Assembly: GCF_001898325.1 (NCBI RefSeq)
Contig: NZ_MKTR01000034.1
Location: 1 to 64,000 of the forward strand
Source of the DNA: Microbacterium sp. 67-17
Lineage (GTDB): Bacteria > Actinomycetota > Actinomycetes > Actinomycetales > Microbacteriaceae
DNA length: 64,000 nucleotides
Direction of reading: 5' to 3'
A model generated the notes under the pieces. That model did not search any database. It worked only from the letters and a program-made list of their open reading frames with translations, and was not told where the DNA came from. The translations under genes were made by a program, and so were the position numbers. This document shows positions 16,523 to 26,156 of the stretch, piece after piece. Positions within the stretch are counted from its first letter, which is position 1. The number at the start of each line of letters is the position of its first letter.

Positions 16523-17604
16523 TCGTAGCTCCTTTGCTGTGTGTTGACTGCGGTGTGTGCTTCCAGGTCTCCTCCAGGGTGAGGAGGGCTGTGTGCGGGG
16601 TCGGCTTCACGAGCCGACCCGCTCGACCGGCCCAGGATGAGCCGGTGCGGGATGGTGACACGGCTGGGGGCTGTGTGCCGGGAGCCGGTGACCATGTCCA
16701 TGGTCTGCCGGGCGATCTGGTCGACCGGCTGCAGCACCGAGGTGAGCGGCGGCCGCGTGTACCGGCCGTCGTCGGTGCCGTCCAGGGAGACCATCGCCAC
16801 GTCGGCGGGCACCCTGACCGACCGGTCCAGCAGAGCCGCGAGAAGGCCGATCGCTTGCTGGTCGCTGGAGACGAACACCGCATCGGGCCGATCCGGCAGC
16901 TGACTGATCGTCGATCCGATCTCGTAGCCGCTCTGCTTGGAGAACTCACCCGAGAAGTTCCACGCGGGGACTTCTTCGATGCCATGGTCTTGCAACGCGG
17001 CTCGGAACCCGGCGAGCCTCTGCGCCGCAACACCGAGTCCGTGCGGTCCTCCGACGAACCCGACGCGGCGGTGTCCGGCCTCGATCAAAAACTCGGTACC
17101 GTGTCGGGCCGCCGCGTAGTTGTCGATGCATACCGAAGAGAACTCCGGACTGCTGTTGCCACGGTCGAGCATCACGACAGGCACCCCATAGCGTGTCGCC
17201 GCTTCCAGGTGCGGCGAGTCGTCCACGCCGACCACGATGAGCGCACGAACACGCTGCTCCAGGAAGGTGGCGAGCAGTCGCTGTTCACGGTCTTTGTCCC
17301 CGCCCGAGTCGCCCAGCAGCAACGTCAGGCCATGCCGCATCGCCTCGTCCTGGAGTGCGTGCGCCAGTGACGCGAAGAACGGGTTGGAAATGTCCGGGAG
17401 CAGGAGACCACAGGCGAATGTTCGTGAGCCCGCCAGTGCTTGCGCGCTGCGATTGGGAACGTACCCCAGTTCCTCGATGGCTCGTTGCACGCGCTGGCGG
17501 GTGGCAGGAGCGACGGATCTCGGGCCGTCATTGACGACGTAGCTGACGACCGCCACCGAGGTGCCCGCACGTGCGGCGACGTCGGCGCGGGTGACAAACG
17601 TCAT
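16519..17604 (-). CDS. LacI-family repressor of the nucleoside operon
   Basis: This 361-aa LacI/GalR regulator has an N-terminal HTH (VTRADVAARAGTSVAVVSYVVN), hinge helix (YVPNRSAQALAG) and periplasmic-binding-like sensor domain (LLLPDISNPFFASLAHAL). The start at ATG 17604 places the HTH at the very N-terminus as usual; a longer frame to 17658 adds non-family residues. It is the first gene of the operon, so it probably autoregulates. The palindrome at 17758-17769 is a candidate operator. Confidence 0.9.
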   Translation of the reverse strand: MTFVTRADVAARAGTSVAVVSYVVNDGPRSVAPATRQRVQRAIEELGYVPNRSAQALAGSRTFACGLLLPDISNPFFASLAHALQDEAMRHGLTLLLGDSGGDKDREQRLLATFLEQRVRALIVVGVDDSPHLEAATRYGVPVVMLDRGNSSPEFSSVCIDNYAAARHGTEFLIEAGHRRVGFVGGPHGLGVAAQRLAGFRAALQDHGIEEVPAWNFSGEFSKQSGYEIGSTISQLPDRPDAVFVSSDQQAIGLLAALLDRSVRVPADVAMVSLDGTDDGRYTRPPLTSVLQPVDQIARQTMDMVTGSRHTAPSRVTIPHRLILGRSSGSAREADPAHSPPHPGGDLEAHTAVNTQQRSYE

Positions 17605-17757
17605 TTCCGTGCACTCCGCGTGTCGTGGGCAGGTTGCGTCGACCAGTGCGCGGCGCACTGCCTAGAGGTGGCATCCGCTGGGACAATCGTCGCCACCGCC
17701 TCCGACGAGCGGGGAAGCATCCTCATCGACTGCATTCCAATCTGCAACATGACGCAT

Positions 17758-17769
17758 CTACGCGCGTAG
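17758..17769. promoter_or_regulatory. Candidate LacI operator upstream of the nucleoside operon
   Basis: CTACGCGCGTAG is a perfect 12-bp palindrome with a central CG, about 150 bases upstream of the LacI start, in the only long non-coding stretch (17605-17954) before the operon. Central-CG palindromes are characteristic of LacI-family operators. Apart from this and the hairpin at 17882-17924, I see nothing else in that 350-bp gap. Confidence 0.45.
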
Positions 17770-17881
17770 CACTTCTCAGAGATTAGTTCTGTTGAGCAGA
17801 TAAAGCAAGCCCATGATGCTGTCGTCGGTGGAGATAGTGGGCCGGGCCGGTCATACCGGATTCCAACGATCAGCAACAGAG

Positions 17882-17924
17882 AGACCGTCGTCGCCTTGCT
17901 TCTAGAGCGTGGCAACGACGGTCT
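17882..17924. terminator. Hairpin terminator after the SDR operon
   Basis: AGACCGTCGTCGCC and GGCAACGACGGTCT form a 14-bp stem with one mismatch or wobble. T-rich sequence (TTTCCTGGCTTTTT) follows on the plus strand; the minus-strand tail is weaker. It separates the leftward SDR operon from the LacI operon. Confidence 0.65.
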
Positions 17925-17954
17925 TTCCTGGCTTTTTCCCAGCCCGATCTCCGA

Positions 17955-18746
17955 TCAGGCGTGCAGCATTCCCCCGTTGACGTGGAGGGTCTGGCCCGTG
18001 ATGAATCCGCTCGCATCGGAGAGGAGGAAGAGCACCGCGCCGACCATGTCCTCGGGATGCGCCTCCCGGTGCAGCGATTGACGTTCGAGCATGGCGGTCT
18101 TCTGCGCAGGGGACACGGTCGCGCGTTCGACTTCGGTGTAGGTGGGGCCGGGCGCGACGGTGTTGACCCGGATGCCGTCTGCGCCGAGCTCGTGCGACAT
18201 GGCGAAGCTCAACGCTGCGACGCCGCCCTTGCTTGCGACGTAGTGGAGGTACCCGCCGCGGCCGAGCCAGACCGCGTCCGAGGAGATGTTGACGATCGAC
18301 GCTGCCGGCGAGGCTCTAAGACTGTTCAGCAAGGCGGTGGTGAGAAGCCACGGTCCGCGCAGATTGATCGCCATGAGCCGATCCCACTCCTCGACGGGGA
18401 TCTCCCAGAACGGCCGCATCGTGATCGTGGAGAACACTGCGGCGTTGTTGACCAGACCATCGACCCTGCCGTAGCGCTGGGACACGAACCGGCCCAGCGC
18501 CTGGCAGCTGCCGGCATCGCTGACATCGAGGGGGTGGAAGACCGCCTCCCCGCCGGCGGCGAGGATCTCCTGTTCGACGGAGCGCCCCGTGGTCTCGTTG
18601 ACGTCGGCGATCACGGCGATTCCCCCGTCCGCCGCGATCTCGCGGGCATACGCGCGCCCGATTCCCTGCCCGCCGCCGGTGATGACGACGACGCGGTCGG
18701 CGAGCGAGCGGGCCGCCGACGGCCTCGGGCTCCCGGCGTCGCTCAC
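17955..18746 (-). CDS. Short-chain dehydrogenase/reductase
   Basis: This 263-aa classical SDR has a nucleotide motif TGGGQGIGRAYA, NNAAV, an active-site serine in IVNISSDAVW and the YVASK motif with Tyr and Lys. The GTG start overlaps the stop of the small zinc protein (GTGA), and it ends the hydantoinase-like operon. It probably oxidises an alcohol or diol intermediate of the same pathway. The dehydrogenation of a dioxygenase product is one possibility, not shown. Confidence 0.9.
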   Translation of the reverse strand: MSDAGSPRPSAARSLADRVVVITGGGQGIGRAYAREIAADGGIAVIADVNETTGRSVEQEILAAGGEAVFHPLDVSDAGSCQALGRFVSQRYGRVDGLVNNAAVFSTITMRPFWEIPVEEWDRLMAINLRGPWLLTTALLNSLRASPAASIVNISSDAVWLGRGGYLHYVASKGGVAALSFAMSHELGADGIRVNTVAPGPTYTEVERATVSPAQKTAMLERQSLHREAHPEDMVGAVLFLLSDASGFITGQTLHVNGGMLHA

Positions 18747-19033
18747 AGGCCGGCTCCGACCCGGCTTGACCGGAAGGATGCTTCGTCTGCGGGGACGATC
18801 TCGAACTTCAGCTGCACCAGACAGGATGGGCAGAACGCGCGGCGCAGGAGGATCCGCCGGGTGGCGAAGTTGGTGGCCGCGGCTCTCACCCCCGGGCCGG
18901 CTTCGCTCGGTTCGGACTCGCGTACGACCGCGTCCCTGATCGGATCGTGGTCGTCTCCCAGGATCGTGCCGCAGTGGCGGCATGTCACGATGGCGCCGTC
19001 CAGGAGCAGGTTGTCGTCGATTCTCGTGGTCAT
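18743..19033 (-). CDS. Small zinc-binding protein, acetone-carboxylase gamma-like
   Basis: This 96-aa protein has CRHCG near residue 18 and a second CPSC pair near residue 70, making a likely zinc site, followed by LVQLKFEIV. Small four-cysteine proteins accompany acetone carboxylase and related hydantoinase-fold complexes as the gamma subunit, and this one sits directly after the two large subunits with an ATGA overlap. The assignment rests on the CxxC pairs and the context, as the length is shorter than typical gamma subunits. Confidence 0.7.
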   Translation of the reverse strand: MTTRIDDNLLLDGAIVTCRHCGTILGDDHDPIRDAVVRESEPSEAGPGVRAAATNFATRRILLRRAFCPSCLVQLKFEIVPADEASFRSSRVGAGL

Positions 19034-21015
19034 CGCGCCACCCCCTCCTCTATTCCGGCCCTGTCGTGTCGCAGGCGGTTGCGTGTCTCGTTGGTGGCGA
19101 TGTGGTCGACGGTCGCGTGACCGTCCAGCACGACGCCGTACACCTGGGCGGCGGCGGCCGGGCTGACCTTGCGGGCGAGGACGTCGGCGGCGACAAGTTC
19201 CGGCTCTCGGAGCAGCGGGTCTCCGTATCCTCCTCCGCCCTGCCAGTGGGTGAAGTACACGTCGGTGGGGCCGAGATCGGTCTCGTGATGGGTCGGGACG
19301 AGCTGCTCGTCTCCTCCGAGCTCGTCGATGGATCGGGGGATCCTGCCCTGCGCGAAGAGATCCTGCACGAGGCTGTTGCGGACGAGGACGTCGTACTGGG
19401 TGCCGGCCGGCATCCCGCCGCTGATCCCGGTTGCCAGGGGGAGGGCCTTGCCCGGGGCGGACACCACGAGGTGGACTCCGCCGATCGGGCTGTCCCAGGG
19501 GATGAAGCAGCTGGAGGCGCCGACACCGCCGCGGTGGCGGCCGGGACCGCCCGAGTCTGCTTCCTCTCGTCGCCAGAGATAGAGCATGGGGAAGGCGAAC
19601 TCGTTCATCTCCGAGTCGGCGATGCGTCCCATCGGGATGCAGGCCAGCCCGCCGGTGTCGACGCCGTCGGAGTCGGTGCGTGCGCCGAGGCCGCCGGCCA
19701 TGGAGTCGCACAGCATGGTCACGAAGCCGCCGCCGCGCTGGTCGACGCCGGCGAGCAGCGCGAAGTCCCAGGTTCCGCAGCACACGCTCATCAGCCGTTG
19801 ACGGTGCTCGACGTGCGTGTCCAGCAGGCCGGCCAGGCATTCGGTGACGACGTTCTGGGTCGCCCATGCGGATGCCACCGATGCTTTCCCGATGCCGGCG
19901 GGGAAGGTGCAGTTGTTGATCGTGCCGGGTTCGCTGATGATGTCCAGGCAGCGGTAGATCCCGCCGGGCGCCCAGGGGATGTCTCCGCACAGGGTGGTGA
20001 GGAGGATCGGCATGATCCCCCCGCGCAGGCCCGCATAGGTGCAGTTGATGAGGCCCTCCACCTGCGGGTCCGTGCCGGTGAAGTCGAACGTGAGCCGGTC
20101 GCCGGTCTTGGAGAGGGTGAGCACGATCTTGTAGACGCCGTCGTCTCCGGCCCGGGCGGAGTCCTGGTGGGCTACCGCGGACCAGGTGCCATCGGGGATC
20201 TCGAGCAGCTTGGCGCGCAGCCGCCGTTCGGCGTCGTCCATGGTGCGGCGCATCACGGCCTTGACCGTGTCGGCGCCGTACCGTGCGATGAGCGCCCGAA
20301 GGCGTTCGTGCGCGACGTTGTTGGCGCCGATCTTCGCTCGAAGGTCCAGGGCGACGAGTTTGGGGACGCGGGATCGACGCAGGTAGACGTCCTCCACGTC
20401 CTTGCGGATCACTCCGCCGTCCACGATCTTCACCGGCGGGGTGGGTACGGACTCCCAGAACACGTCGGTCGCGCCGACCGACCAGCTGCCCGGGGACACT
20501 CCGCCGAGGTCGACCTGATGGGCGACCGCGCCCGTCCAGGCGAACAGCTCACCCTCATGGAACAGCGGGGCGAACAGGCTCACATCGCTCTGATGCAGCC
20601 CGCCGCCCACCCAGGGGTCGTTGCACAGGAACATGTCGCCGGGGGCGATACCGGGCGAGTCCACCCGGTTGCGCAGCGTCCAGTTCGCCGCCATGTCCAG
20701 GGATGCGGCCAGCTCGGTGTTGTACAGGCCCACCTGGACCACATCGCCGACCTCGTCCATGATGGCGGCGTCGAAGTCGTTGCAGTCGGTGACCACGACG
20801 GATCCGGACATCTTCTTCAGCGCCTCCCCCATCTCCTCGGTGATGGAGGTGAGGCGGTGTCTGATGACCTCGTACGTCAACGGGTCGAGTCCTTCGACGA
20901 GGTCGGGTGCCACGGAATGGAGGGCGATCTTGCCGGCGAGCAGGCGGCGGGTCTCGTCCGCGGTGACGGGTTGGTTGGCGAATTCCTCGGAACCCGCGAC
21001 GGGGATGATCGGCAC
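19030..21015 (-). CDS. Hydantoinase B/oxoprolinase-family large subunit
   Basis: This 661-aa HyuB-family subunit is the partner of the HyuA-type protein upstream. It contains the family segments VDPLTYEVIRHRL-like (LDPLTYEVIRHRLTSI), DAAIMDEVGDVV, GDMFLCNDPWVGG and HQVDLGG. A GTG at 21015 behind GAGGGAG is chosen; the open frame upstream is not family-like. Members include N-methylhydantoinases, 5-oxoprolinases, and acetone and acetophenone carboxylases. With the gamma-like protein next to it, an ATP-dependent carboxylase is favoured over a simple hydantoinase, without certainty. Confidence 0.88.
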   Translation of the reverse strand: MPIIPVAGSEEFANQPVTADETRRLLAGKIALHSVAPDLVEGLDPLTYEVIRHRLTSITEEMGEALKKMSGSVVVTDCNDFDAAIMDEVGDVVQVGLYNTELAASLDMAANWTLRNRVDSPGIAPGDMFLCNDPWVGGGLHQSDVSLFAPLFHEGELFAWTGAVAHQVDLGGVSPGSWSVGATDVFWESVPTPPVKIVDGGVIRKDVEDVYLRRSRVPKLVALDLRAKIGANNVAHERLRALIARYGADTVKAVMRRTMDDAERRLRAKLLEIPDGTWSAVAHQDSARAGDDGVYKIVLTLSKTGDRLTFDFTGTDPQVEGLINCTYAGLRGGIMPILLTTLCGDIPWAPGGIYRCLDIISEPGTINNCTFPAGIGKASVASAWATQNVVTECLAGLLDTHVEHRQRLMSVCCGTWDFALLAGVDQRGGGFVTMLCDSMAGGLGARTDSDGVDTGGLACIPMGRIADSEMNEFAFPMLYLWRREEADSGGPGRHRGGVGASSCFIPWDSPIGGVHLVVSAPGKALPLATGISGGMPAGTQYDVLVRNSLVQDLFAQGRIPRSIDELGGDEQLVPTHHETDLGPTDVYFTHWQGGGGYGDPLLREPELVAADVLARKVSPAAAAQVYGVVLDGHATVDHIATNETRNRLRHDRAGIEEGVAR

Positions 21016-21026
21016 GATGTGCTCCC

Positions 21027-23126
21027 TCAGTTCGATGCGTAGTGGATGACGAGGTTTCCGAGCCGGTCCACGACCGCCCGGCATCCTCGGGGAATAGCGA
21101 CCGTGGTGGTCGGCGCTTCGACGACGGCAGGCCCTGGGATCTCGTGATCGCGGGCCAGTGCGGTGTAGTCGTAGATCGCCGCCTCCTCCCATCCGGTCAG
21201 CGGGTCGAGCAGCACCTGGCGGTGGCTGCCGGGTGCGGGCGGCTCCGGTGAGCGGCTCGCCTCGTTCAGCCGCGGCCGGATGGGGAGGACTCCGATCGCC
21301 CGGGTGCGGTAGGTGATCAGCTGCAGACCCGCGTCAGCGAAGCCCGCGCCCTTCCCGTACAGCCGTTCGTACTGGTCGCCGAACTGCGCGGCCAGCCGGT
21401 CCATCCCCGGCAGATCCGGCACCTCCTCCAGCACCGGTGTGGTCACCTCGGCGAGCTGCATCGTGTAGCGCATATCCACCTCGCGGTTGTGGATCACACT
21501 CGCGAACTTGAGCTCCTGGGCCGCGAGCCGGGCGTCCAGTTCACGGTCCAGCTCCTCGAACACCCCGGTGAACTCGTCCGCGGCCGGGGGGAAGTTTGAC
21601 GGCTGCGACATCTCGGCGGTGAGCGCGATGTCCGACGCCGCCAAGCCGTACGCAGAGAACACGGCCGCTGCAGTCCCGAGAGGGACGACGACCTGCTGCA
21701 CCTCGAGATCGGCGGCGTAGGCGGCGCAGTGCATAGGGCCCGCGCCGCCGAACGCGTAGAGCACGAAGTCCCGCGGGTCGCGGCCGGAGGTGACGACGAC
21801 TTTCCGCACCAGGTCGGCGGTCTGCGCGTTCTGGATCGCGTAGACGGCGGCGGCCGCGCTCTCCACCGACATCCCCAGCGGCTCCGCGATCTTCACCCGG
21901 ATCGCCTCCTCCGCGAGGTGACGGTGCAGCTTCTTCTTGCCGCCCAGGAAGTTGTCGGGGTTGACGATCCCGAGCACGAGGTCCACATCGGTGACGGTCG
22001 GCTCTGTGCCGCCCTCGCCATAGCAGGCCGGTCCAGGCCGGGCGCCGGCGCTGCGGGGGCCGACGTGAAGGTTCCCGCCGGCATCGACCCAGGCGATCGC
22101 ACCCCCACCAGCGCCGATGGTGTGCACATCGACCATGGGCACGTTCACCTGGTACTGGTTCAGGACGGTGCTGGTCGAGGAGACCGGTTCCCCGTCGACC
22201 ACCAGCCCGGTCAGGAACGTCGTGCCGCCCATGTCGGTAGAAATCACGTTACGGTGACCGAGTTCATCCGCCAGCCGAGTGCAGCCGACGACTCCCCCGG
22301 TCAGCACGGAACCGATCGTGGTGATCGCGCGTGCCGGAGCGTCCTCCGCGGTGACACATCCTCCGCTGCCCTGCATCACCAGCAGGCTGCCGCGCAGCCC
22401 CCGGTCCCGCAACGACGCCTCGAGCGGCTCCAGGTAGGCGCGCAGTCGCGGCCCGACCTGGGTGTTCATGATCGTCGTGACGCTCCGCGAGAACTCGCGG
22501 ATGCGCGGGCTGACATCGCTCGAGAGGGCGACGTAGCGGCCCGGGGCCTCCTCCTGGATGATCTCCCGCGCCCGCTGCTCATGGACGGGATTGAGGAAAG
22601 ACCACAGGAAAGAGACCGCGAAGGCCTCCACGCCCTCTGCCAGCAACGCACGGACCGACTCTCGGGTCGCGGCCTCGTCCAGCCGGACCACGACGGTGCC
22701 CTTGTAGTCCACACGTTCGTCGATCTCGTGGATGAGGTGCGGTGGCACCAGCGGCTGCGGCTTGTTGGTGCGGACCATGTCCTGGATCTTGTCCGCGCCC
22801 AGGCCCGCGTATCGACCCTCCAGGTTCATGATCGTGATCGAGTCCGCATGACCGGCGGTGGTGAGGAACCCGACCCTGGCGACATCGCCGGTCACGAGCG
22901 CGTTGAGAGTCGTGGTTGTGCCGTGCACGATGTAGTCGGTCTGCTCGAGCAGCGACCTCGTGGGGATGCCCAGCGAGTCGGCGAGGTCGTCGACGACCTG
23001 GAGGAACCCGTGAGCGAAATCCGGGGGGGTCGACGGGGTCTTGGCTGCGGCGACCCGTCCGCTCTCGTCGGCGACGAAGGCGTCGGTGAATGTGCCACCG
23101 ATGTCGATTCCGATTACATACGTCAT
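21027..23126 (-). CDS. Hydantoinase A/oxoprolinase-family large subunit
   Basis: This 699-aa HyuA-family ATP-binding subunit starts MTYVIGIDIGGTFTDAF, the actin-like phosphate-1 motif. Further motifs are DYIVHGTTTTLNALV, STDMGGTTFL and YAFGGAGPMH. It lies 11 bases upstream of the HyuB gene. The 134 bases before its start separate it from the ABM-domain gene and could hold an internal promoter. It activates the substrate by phosphoryl transfer in known relatives. Confidence 0.9.
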   Translation of the reverse strand: MTYVIGIDIGGTFTDAFVADESGRVAAAKTPSTPPDFAHGFLQVVDDLADSLGIPTRSLLEQTDYIVHGTTTTLNALVTGDVARVGFLTTAGHADSITIMNLEGRYAGLGADKIQDMVRTNKPQPLVPPHLIHEIDERVDYKGTVVVRLDEAATRESVRALLAEGVEAFAVSFLWSFLNPVHEQRAREIIQEEAPGRYVALSSDVSPRIREFSRSVTTIMNTQVGPRLRAYLEPLEASLRDRGLRGSLLVMQGSGGCVTAEDAPARAITTIGSVLTGGVVGCTRLADELGHRNVISTDMGGTTFLTGLVVDGEPVSSTSTVLNQYQVNVPMVDVHTIGAGGGAIAWVDAGGNLHVGPRSAGARPGPACYGEGGTEPTVTDVDLVLGIVNPDNFLGGKKKLHRHLAEEAIRVKIAEPLGMSVESAAAAVYAIQNAQTADLVRKVVVTSGRDPRDFVLYAFGGAGPMHCAAYAADLEVQQVVVPLGTAAAVFSAYGLAASDIALTAEMSQPSNFPPAADEFTGVFEELDRELDARLAAQELKFASVIHNREVDMRYTMQLAEVTTPVLEEVPDLPGMDRLAAQFGDQYERLYGKGAGFADAGLQLITYRTRAIGVLPIRPRLNEASRSPEPPAPGSHRQVLLDPLTGWEEAAIYDYTALARDHEIPGPAVVEAPTTTVAIPRGCRAVVDRLGNLVIHYASN

Positions 23127-23260
23127 AAGGCCTCCATTGGACTTGCGTCATCGTTGATCGACGGCCCGGGAAGCCATCGGTCAACACTCAACCACGAAGG
23201 TGTTTCCTTTGTCCATAGTCATTTTCTGCACAGTAGAGTCGTGATTGGGCGCGTGCCCGG

Positions 23261-23806
23261 CTAGTGGCGCCTGATGCGGATGCGGAAGGCCCGGTGTACC
23301 AGTGGCAGGGTGATCCAGATCACTGCGGCGACGGTGGCGAGTGTCGAGATCGCTGTGGGTAGCGGCCAGGGCAGTGCCGCCAGCCACGGCAGCAGGACAG
23401 CACCGGAGAGCAGGGCGAGCGGGAACAGTGCCAGCCACACCATGAGCGCTGTCCGCCACTTGGGAACGATGCGACCGGGCTCCCCCGCAAGTCCCGCCTC
23501 GAGTTCTTGCAGGCTGATCGCGACGGGGCGGCCCGCGGTGAGGGGGGAGCCCTCTTCGAGTCGCCGGTGCCGTTGCTCGCTCTTCTCCCACGCGAGCAGG
23601 TTCATCGCCGAACGGAACCGCACTCCGACAATGAACGTGGCGCCGTCGGGGTCAGGCGCTGTCCGCACGCTCGAGCCGAGGTAGCCGGTGAACCGGGATG
23701 CGTCGGAGCACAGGGCGTCCGCCCACTGCAACAGGTCGTCCTCCCTGCCCGGCAGGGCACGCCGGGAGATGTACACCAGCACGGGCAGCGCGAGCGGTTC
23801 CCCCAT
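23261..23806 (-). CDS. ABM-domain protein with C-terminal membrane anchor
   Basis: This 181-aa protein starts with an antibiotic-biosynthesis-monooxygenase-like ferredoxin-fold domain (VLVYISRRALPGREDDLLQW to about residue 90). It ends with two predicted membrane helices (VWLALFPLALLSGAVLL and ISTLATVAAVIWITLPLV) and a basic tail. This architecture is common but uncharacterised. Here it lies between the aldehyde dehydrogenase and HyuA genes in one leftward operon. It may be a membrane-bound accessory oxygenase or heme-type protein. Confidence 0.8.
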   Translation of the reverse strand: MGEPLALPVLVYISRRALPGREDDLLQWADALCSDASRFTGYLGSSVRTAPDPDGATFIVGVRFRSAMNLLAWEKSEQRHRRLEEGSPLTAGRPVAISLQELEAGLAGEPGRIVPKWRTALMVWLALFPLALLSGAVLLPWLAALPWPLPTAISTLATVAAVIWITLPLVHRAFRIRIRRH

Positions 23807-23822
23807 CGCTGAACGTCTCTAG

Positions 23823-25289
23823 CTAGATCACGACGGTGGTCGCTTTGACCTCGGTGTAGGAGAGGAGCTCGTCGATGGACTCCTCCCGCCCGACGCCCGA
23901 CGCCTTCGTCCCCCCGAACGGCAAGCCCCAATAGTGTCGGCTGCCCCCGTTGACGACGACGTACCCCGCCTCCACCCGGTGAGCCACGGTGAGCGCGCGG
24001 GTGATGTCCGAGGTCCAGACCGTGGCGGTCAGTCCGTACTCGACGCCATTGGCGATCCGAATCGCTTCTTCCTCGGTGTCGAACACGATCACGGACAGGA
24101 CCGGGCCGAATATCTCATTCTGTTCGACCAAGGAACCCGGCGTCACTCCTGCCAGCACCGTGGGTGCCAGGTACCACCCGCCGGCAGCAAGCCCTTCAGG
24201 GCGGCTTCCGCCTGCGACGATGCGGGCGCCCTCCGCGACGGCGGTGCGGATGGCGTGCTCGGACTTGTCGAGCTGGGCCTCGGACACGAGGGGCCCCATC
24301 TCGGTGAGCTCGTCGAGCGGGTGTCCGACGCGGATGGCGGAGACGAGCTCGGCCACGCGGGCGGTGACCGGTTCCGCGATCGATCTGTGCACGAGGAGCC
24401 TGCTGGTGGACCCACAACTCTGTCCCGCCGTCCAGGTGAAGTTCATCCCGCTCACCGCGCCCTGGGCCGCCTTCTCCAGGTCGGCGTCAGCAAAGACGAT
24501 CTGGGCGTTCTTGCCGCCGAGCTCCAGCGAGACGTGCTTGACACCCGTCTCGGATGCGTCCCGCTGGATCGCCTGCCCGGTGGTGGTGGAGCCGATGAAC
24601 CCGATTCGGCGCACATCGGGGTGCCGAACGATCGCCCGACCCGCTACCGCTCCTCGACCGCTGATCGTGATCAGCAGGTTCGTGGGCAGCACCTCGGTTG
24701 CCAGTTCCGCAAGCCGCAGCGAGGACAGCGGAGTCTGGTCCGGGGCCTTCAGGATGACGGCGTTGCCGGCCATCAACGGCGCGGCGATCTTGGATAGGGC
24801 GAAGAAGATCGGGTGGTTGAATGCGCCGATCCGCGCCACCACACCGTAGGGTTCGTGTGTGGTGTAGTGCAGGTTCTCGCTCAGCGGTACGGTCCGCCCG
24901 CCCAGTTGCAGCGCCATGTCCGCGAAGATGTCGATCAGTTCGAGTCCCGCCTCCACGTCCCGGCGCATCATGGAGAGGGTGAATCCTCCGTCCATCGCGT
25001 CCAGGATCGCCAGTTCCTCGGCATGCCGGCGAACGTGGTCGGCGAATGCTCGAAGCGTGGCGGCCCGCTGCCGCGGCGGTGTAGCCGCCCACGCGGGCTG
25101 GGCCGCCTGGGCGGCGCGGACTGCCCGGTCGACGTCGGCTTCTGAGCAGTCCGGGACCGTGGTGAGCATCCGGCCGGATGCCGGGTTCTCCACCTGGTAC
25201 CGCGCGTCGACGGCGAGGTGCTCACCGTCGACGAGGACGTGCCACTCCCGTTGGCTGATGGCGCCCTGGCCGCGGGGATCGGGGTTCAT
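23823..25289 (-). CDS. NAD(P)-dependent aldehyde dehydrogenase
   Basis: This 488-aa aldehyde dehydrogenase superfamily protein has the glutamate motif LELGGKNAQ, the catalytic cysteine in [11 protein letters not shown] and EIFGPVLSV. Normal length. It oxidises an aldehyde to an acid. In this operon it lies 13 bases after the class II aldolase, which could supply the aldehyde by retro-aldol cleavage. Substrate unknown. Confidence 0.92.
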   Translation of the reverse strand: MNPDPRGQGAISQREWHVLVDGEHLAVDARYQVENPASGRMLTTVPDCSEADVDRAVRAAQAAQPAWAATPPRQRAATLRAFADHVRRHAEELAILDAMDGGFTLSMMRRDVEAGLELIDIFADMALQLGGRTVPLSENLHYTTHEPYGVVARIGAFNHPIFFALSKIAAPLMAGNAVILKAPDQTPLSSLRLAELATEVLPTNLLITISGRGAVAGRAIVRHPDVRRIGFIGSTTTGQAIQRDASETGVKHVSLELGGKNAQIVFADADLEKAAQGAVSGMNFTWTAGQSCGSTSRLLVHRSIAEPVTARVAELVSAIRVGHPLDELTEMGPLVSEAQLDKSEHAIRTAVAEGARIVAGGSRPEGLAAGGWYLAPTVLAGVTPGSLVEQNEIFGPVLSVIVFDTEEEAIRIANGVEYGLTATVWTSDITRALTVAHRVEAGYVVVNGGSRHYWGLPFGGTKASGVGREESIDELLSYTEVKATTVVI

Positions 25290-25302
25290 GGGGACTCCTG
25301 TC

Positions 25303-26031
25303 TCACGGGCTCAATCGTGCCTCGTGTTCGAGTGCGGCGAGGTGATACCGCCACACGGCCTCGTCGTTGAATGCCGATCCCAGATCGGGCAAGTCGTCGC
25401 GGTCGCCGTCATCGATGTCGGAAGGAACCGCCCCCGTCGACAGGACGCTGAGGTGCATTCGGGCGAGGGCATCGACGTTGAGGGCTCGGATCACGGCCTG
25501 TTGGATTGTTGCCCCGGCGGCGGTGAGCCCGTGTCCGGACAGCAGCACCACCGGGGAGTGGCCCATGCTGGCGAGCATCGCGTCCGCCCGCGCACGGGTG
25601 CGGATGAGCGCGGAGCTCGGATGCACCGGGATCCCCGCGGTTGCCAACTGCATGGCCGGGATGTTGTAGGCGCCAACGATCGGGCGCAACGGGACGCCCG
25701 TGAGCGTCATTGCGACAACCGCAGGCGGATGCGCGTGCACCACGGAACGGGTCTCGGGCGAGGCCGCGATCACGGCAAGATGCAGCGGGAGTTCGTTCGG
25801 CACCGACCACCCGTCGGGCAGATCGTGCGAACCATCAAGGCCGACCTCGTGCACATCCTCCGCAGTGGTGAACGCAAGACCGCGTTCCTTGGGCCCGCGG
25901 CAGCGCACGAGCACAGCATCCTCGCCGACTCTCACGCTGACGTGCCCAAGCACGTCGGAGACGAGCCCGCGATAGGCGAGCACCCGGCAGGCGTTGGCGA
26001 CCGCCGTTCGCTCGTCCGTCCAGCTCTGCAC
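25303..26031 (-). CDS. Class II aldolase/adducin-family protein
   Basis: This 242-aa protein of the fuculose-phosphate aldolase/decarboxylase family has zinc-ligand motifs [12 protein letters not shown] and SGHGLTAAG. It is the first gene of the leftward catabolic operon and divergent from the Rieske dioxygenase genes, sharing a 125-bp intergenic region that holds an inverted repeat. In known aromatic-degradation clusters such proteins cleave or decarboxylate carboxylated intermediates. The role here is inferred. Confidence 0.88.
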   Translation of the reverse strand: MQSWTDERTAVANACRVLAYRGLVSDVLGHVSVRVGEDAVLVRCRGPKERGLAFTTAEDVHEVGLDGSHDLPDGWSVPNELPLHLAVIAASPETRSVVHAHPPAVVAMTLTGVPLRPIVGAYNIPAMQLATAGIPVHPSSALIRTRARADAMLASMGHSPVVLLSGHGLTAAGATIQQAVIRALNVDALARMHLSVLSTGAVPSDIDDGDRDDLPDLGSAFNDEAVWRYHLAALEHEARLSP

Positions 26032-26068
26032 ACTTCGACGCTAGCAGAATCCATCTCTGTCTGCCAGA

Positions 26069-26087
26069 ATCCAACTTGAGGTTGGAT
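26069..26087. promoter_or_regulatory. Inverted repeat between divergent catabolic operons
   Basis: ATCCAAC-TTGAG-GTTGGAT has 7-bp perfect arms, centred between the aldolase and dioxygenase alpha-subunit genes. It is a candidate operator for the IclR-family regulator at 29990, which is the only regulator in this gene group. Confidence 0.5.
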
Positions 26088-26156
26088 CGGAAACGGTCTA
26101 CGTTCTCTGCGAGACAGATAGTTCTTCTTTCAACGACGATCTGAGGCGACGGCCCG

